DNA of 64,000 bases. Source: Glycomyces amatae. GTDB taxonomy: Bacteria; Actinomycetota; Actinomycetes; Mycobacteriales; Micromonosporaceae. Position numbers and translations under genes: made by a program. The stretch spans positions 186,001-250,000 of the forward strand of contig NZ_JAJLQZ010000007.1 in NCBI RefSeq assembly GCF_020991375.1, written 5' to 3'. Positions 62,896-64,000 of the stretch are shown here, one piece after another. The notes beneath the pieces are model-generated. The model saw only the letters and a list, made by a program, of their open reading frames with translations, was not told the origin of the DNA and made no database searches. The first letter of the stretch is position 1. Each line of letters opens with the position of its first letter.

Positions 62896-64000
62896 ATGTT
62901 CACACGGATGTTCCGGCTGTCCGACGTGCGCTGGGCCGCCGCCGCCCTCGCGCTCTTCGCCCTCGGCGCGGCCGCGCAGTTCGGCGGCGCCCCCGCGTGG
63001 GCGTGGATCACCGCCTACGCCGCCTGCTACGTCGCGGGCGGCTGGGGCCCGGCCTGGGAGGGCGCCAGCGCCCTCGCCAAGCCGCGCTTCGAGGTCGACT
63101 TGCTCATGGTCCTGGCCGCGCTCGCGGCCGCCGCGATCGGGCAGTGGTTCGACGGGGCGCTGCTCATCGTCATCTTCGCGACCTCCGGCGCCCTGGAGGC
63201 GGTCTTGACCGAGCGGACCGCCGAGTCGGTGCGGAGCCTGCTCGAACACGCGCCCGAACGGGCGGCGCGGCTGGTCGACGGCCGCGAGGAGATCATGGAC
63301 GCCGCCGCACTCGCTCCCGGGGACCTCGCGCTGGTGCGACCTGGCGAGCGCGTCCCGGCCGACGGCACCGTCGAGGGCGGCGAGTCCGAAGTAGACGAGT
63401 CGACCCTCACCGGGGAGGCTCTGCCCGGCCGCAAGGCGCCCGGCTCGGCGGTGCTGGCCGGGACGCTCAACGGCACCGGGGCGCTCGAGGTGCGGGTGGC
63501 CCGCTCGAGCGGGGACACGGTGCTGGCCCGGATCGCCCGCCAGGTCGAGGAGGCCTCGGAGGCGAAGTCGAAGACCCAGTTGACGATCGAGAAGGTCGAG
63601 CAGCCCTACTCGCTCGCGGTCGTCGGCGCCACGCTCGCGCTCATCGCCGTCCCGCTCGCGTTCGGGGCCGCGTTCGAGTCGACCCTGCTGCGGGCCATGA
63701 CCTTCATGATCGTCGCCAGTCCGTGCGCGATCGTCCTCGCCACCATGCCCCCGTTGCTGGCCGCGGTCGCCCTCGCCGGCCGCCACGGCGTGCTCGTCAA
63801 GAGCGCCTTGATGATGGAGCGCCTCGCCGAGGTCGACGCGGCGGCCTTCGACAAGACCGGGACGCTCACCAACGGCGAACCCGAGGTCGAACGCATCGAG
63901 GTCCTCCGCGGCGACGAGGCCCGGCTGCGGAGGCTGGCGGCCTCCGTCGAGGCTCGCAGCGAGCACCCGATCGGCCGTGTCCTGGCCCGGATCGAACCGG
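62896..64000 (+). CDS. P1B-4 (SPC) metal-transporting ATPase, C-terminus cut by the window
   Basis: The first 368 codons of a heavy-metal pump. There is no N-terminal metal-binding domain. Helices begin at WAAAALALFALGAAAQF; the actuator loop is STLTGEALP, the transmembrane metal site is SPC (C277, IVASPCAIVLA), and the phosphorylation site is FDKTGTLTNGEP (D319). SPC and a reduced helix number mark the P1B-4 group (CoaT/CtpD), which exports Co2+, Ni2+, Zn2+ or Fe2+. The divergent ArsR has a Zn/Ni/Co-type site, which agrees. The start is ATG 62896 because the -10 element ends 7 nt before it; ATG 62890 is also in frame. The gene continues past 64000. Confidence 0.9.
   Translation, partial: MFTRMFRLSDVRWAAAALALFALGAAAQFGGAPAWAWITAYAACYVAGGWGPAWEGASALAKPRFEVDLLMVLAALAAAAIGQWFDGALLIVIFATSGALEAVLTERTAESVRSLLEHAPERAARLVDGREEIMDAAALAPGDLALVRPGERVPADGTVEGGESEVDESTLTGEALPGRKAPGSAVLAGTLNGTGALEVRVARSSGDTVLARIARQVEEASEAKSKTQLTIEKVEQPYSLAVVGATLALIAVPLAFGAAFESTLLRAMTFMIVASPCAIVLATMPPLLAAVALAGRHGVLVKSALMMERLAEVDAAAFDKTGTLTNGEPEVERIEVLRGDEARLRRLAASVEARSEHPIGRVLARIEP

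Overview
The window is a 64 kb stretch of chromosome from a GC-rich actinomycete. The evidence is the strong G/C third-position bias, many GTG starts, no introns or eukaryotic signals, the gene order infC-rpmI-rplT-spoU-pheS-pheT followed by argC-J-B-D-F-R-G-H, an iron box of DtxR/IdeR type, and ARG boxes of actinobacterial form. The species cannot be named from the sequence alone. About 65 protein genes or fragments and four tRNA genes can be supported. No CRISPR array, rRNA operon, IS transposase, phage integrase or large biosynthetic cluster was found.

1-15 kb is accessory and regulatory. It starts with a truncated cation-efflux gene, a divergent TetR/short-chain dehydrogenase pair and a lipoprotein solute-binding protein. 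At 3.6-7.5 kb lie the parts of a partner-switching sigma circuit: a PP2C phosphatase, a SigB-like sigma factor lacking region 4, a STAS protein and a MEDS-HATPase protein, with a frameshifted gene among them. At 7.5-10.7 kb a MerR regulator sits between a membrane protein and a secreted hydrolase, and each of the three transcription units carries the same palindrome in a 19-bp promoter spacer. An azoreductase/TetR pair and a SoxR/MFS exporter pair with a SoxR box follow.

15-29.4 kb holds a tRNA-Val, a DsbA-like protein, an aeRF1-like protein, an iron box followed by a strong hairpin, a flavin monooxygenase, two tandem EEP hydrolases, a flavoprotein, a MntA-HepT toxin-antitoxin module next to a glyoxalase gene remnant, aconitase, an Xaa-Pro aminopeptidase, and a VapBC-like pair whose PIN toxin appears degenerate.

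29.4-50.7 kb is the conserved core: infC (ATC start, long leader with an intrinsic terminator), rpmI, rplT, an rRNA methyltransferase, pheST with a candidate leader peptide, a transpeptidase-fold protein that has lost its catalytic motifs, a PAP2 phosphatase between two DUF4190-like proteins, a two-component system, and the complete arginine operon. The operon is almost wholly stop/start coupled, has two ARG boxes, includes its own repressor gene and ends in a 16-bp-stem terminator. A short dispersed repeat lies between the kinase and regulator genes and forms the 3' end of argD.

50.7-64 kb carries a secreted protein, an HdeD-like membrane protein, a MazEF-like pair with a strong operator, an MMPL transporter, a second two-component system, Tex, a tRNA-Gly/Val/Cys cluster, and two metal P-type ATPases. 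One is a CPH-type copper pump behind a CsoR-type operator. The other is an SPC-type (P1B-4) pump divergent from an ArsR sensor and cut by the window edge. Many genes have a TAnnnT -10 element 5-8 nt before the start codon, which points to widespread leaderless mRNAs.
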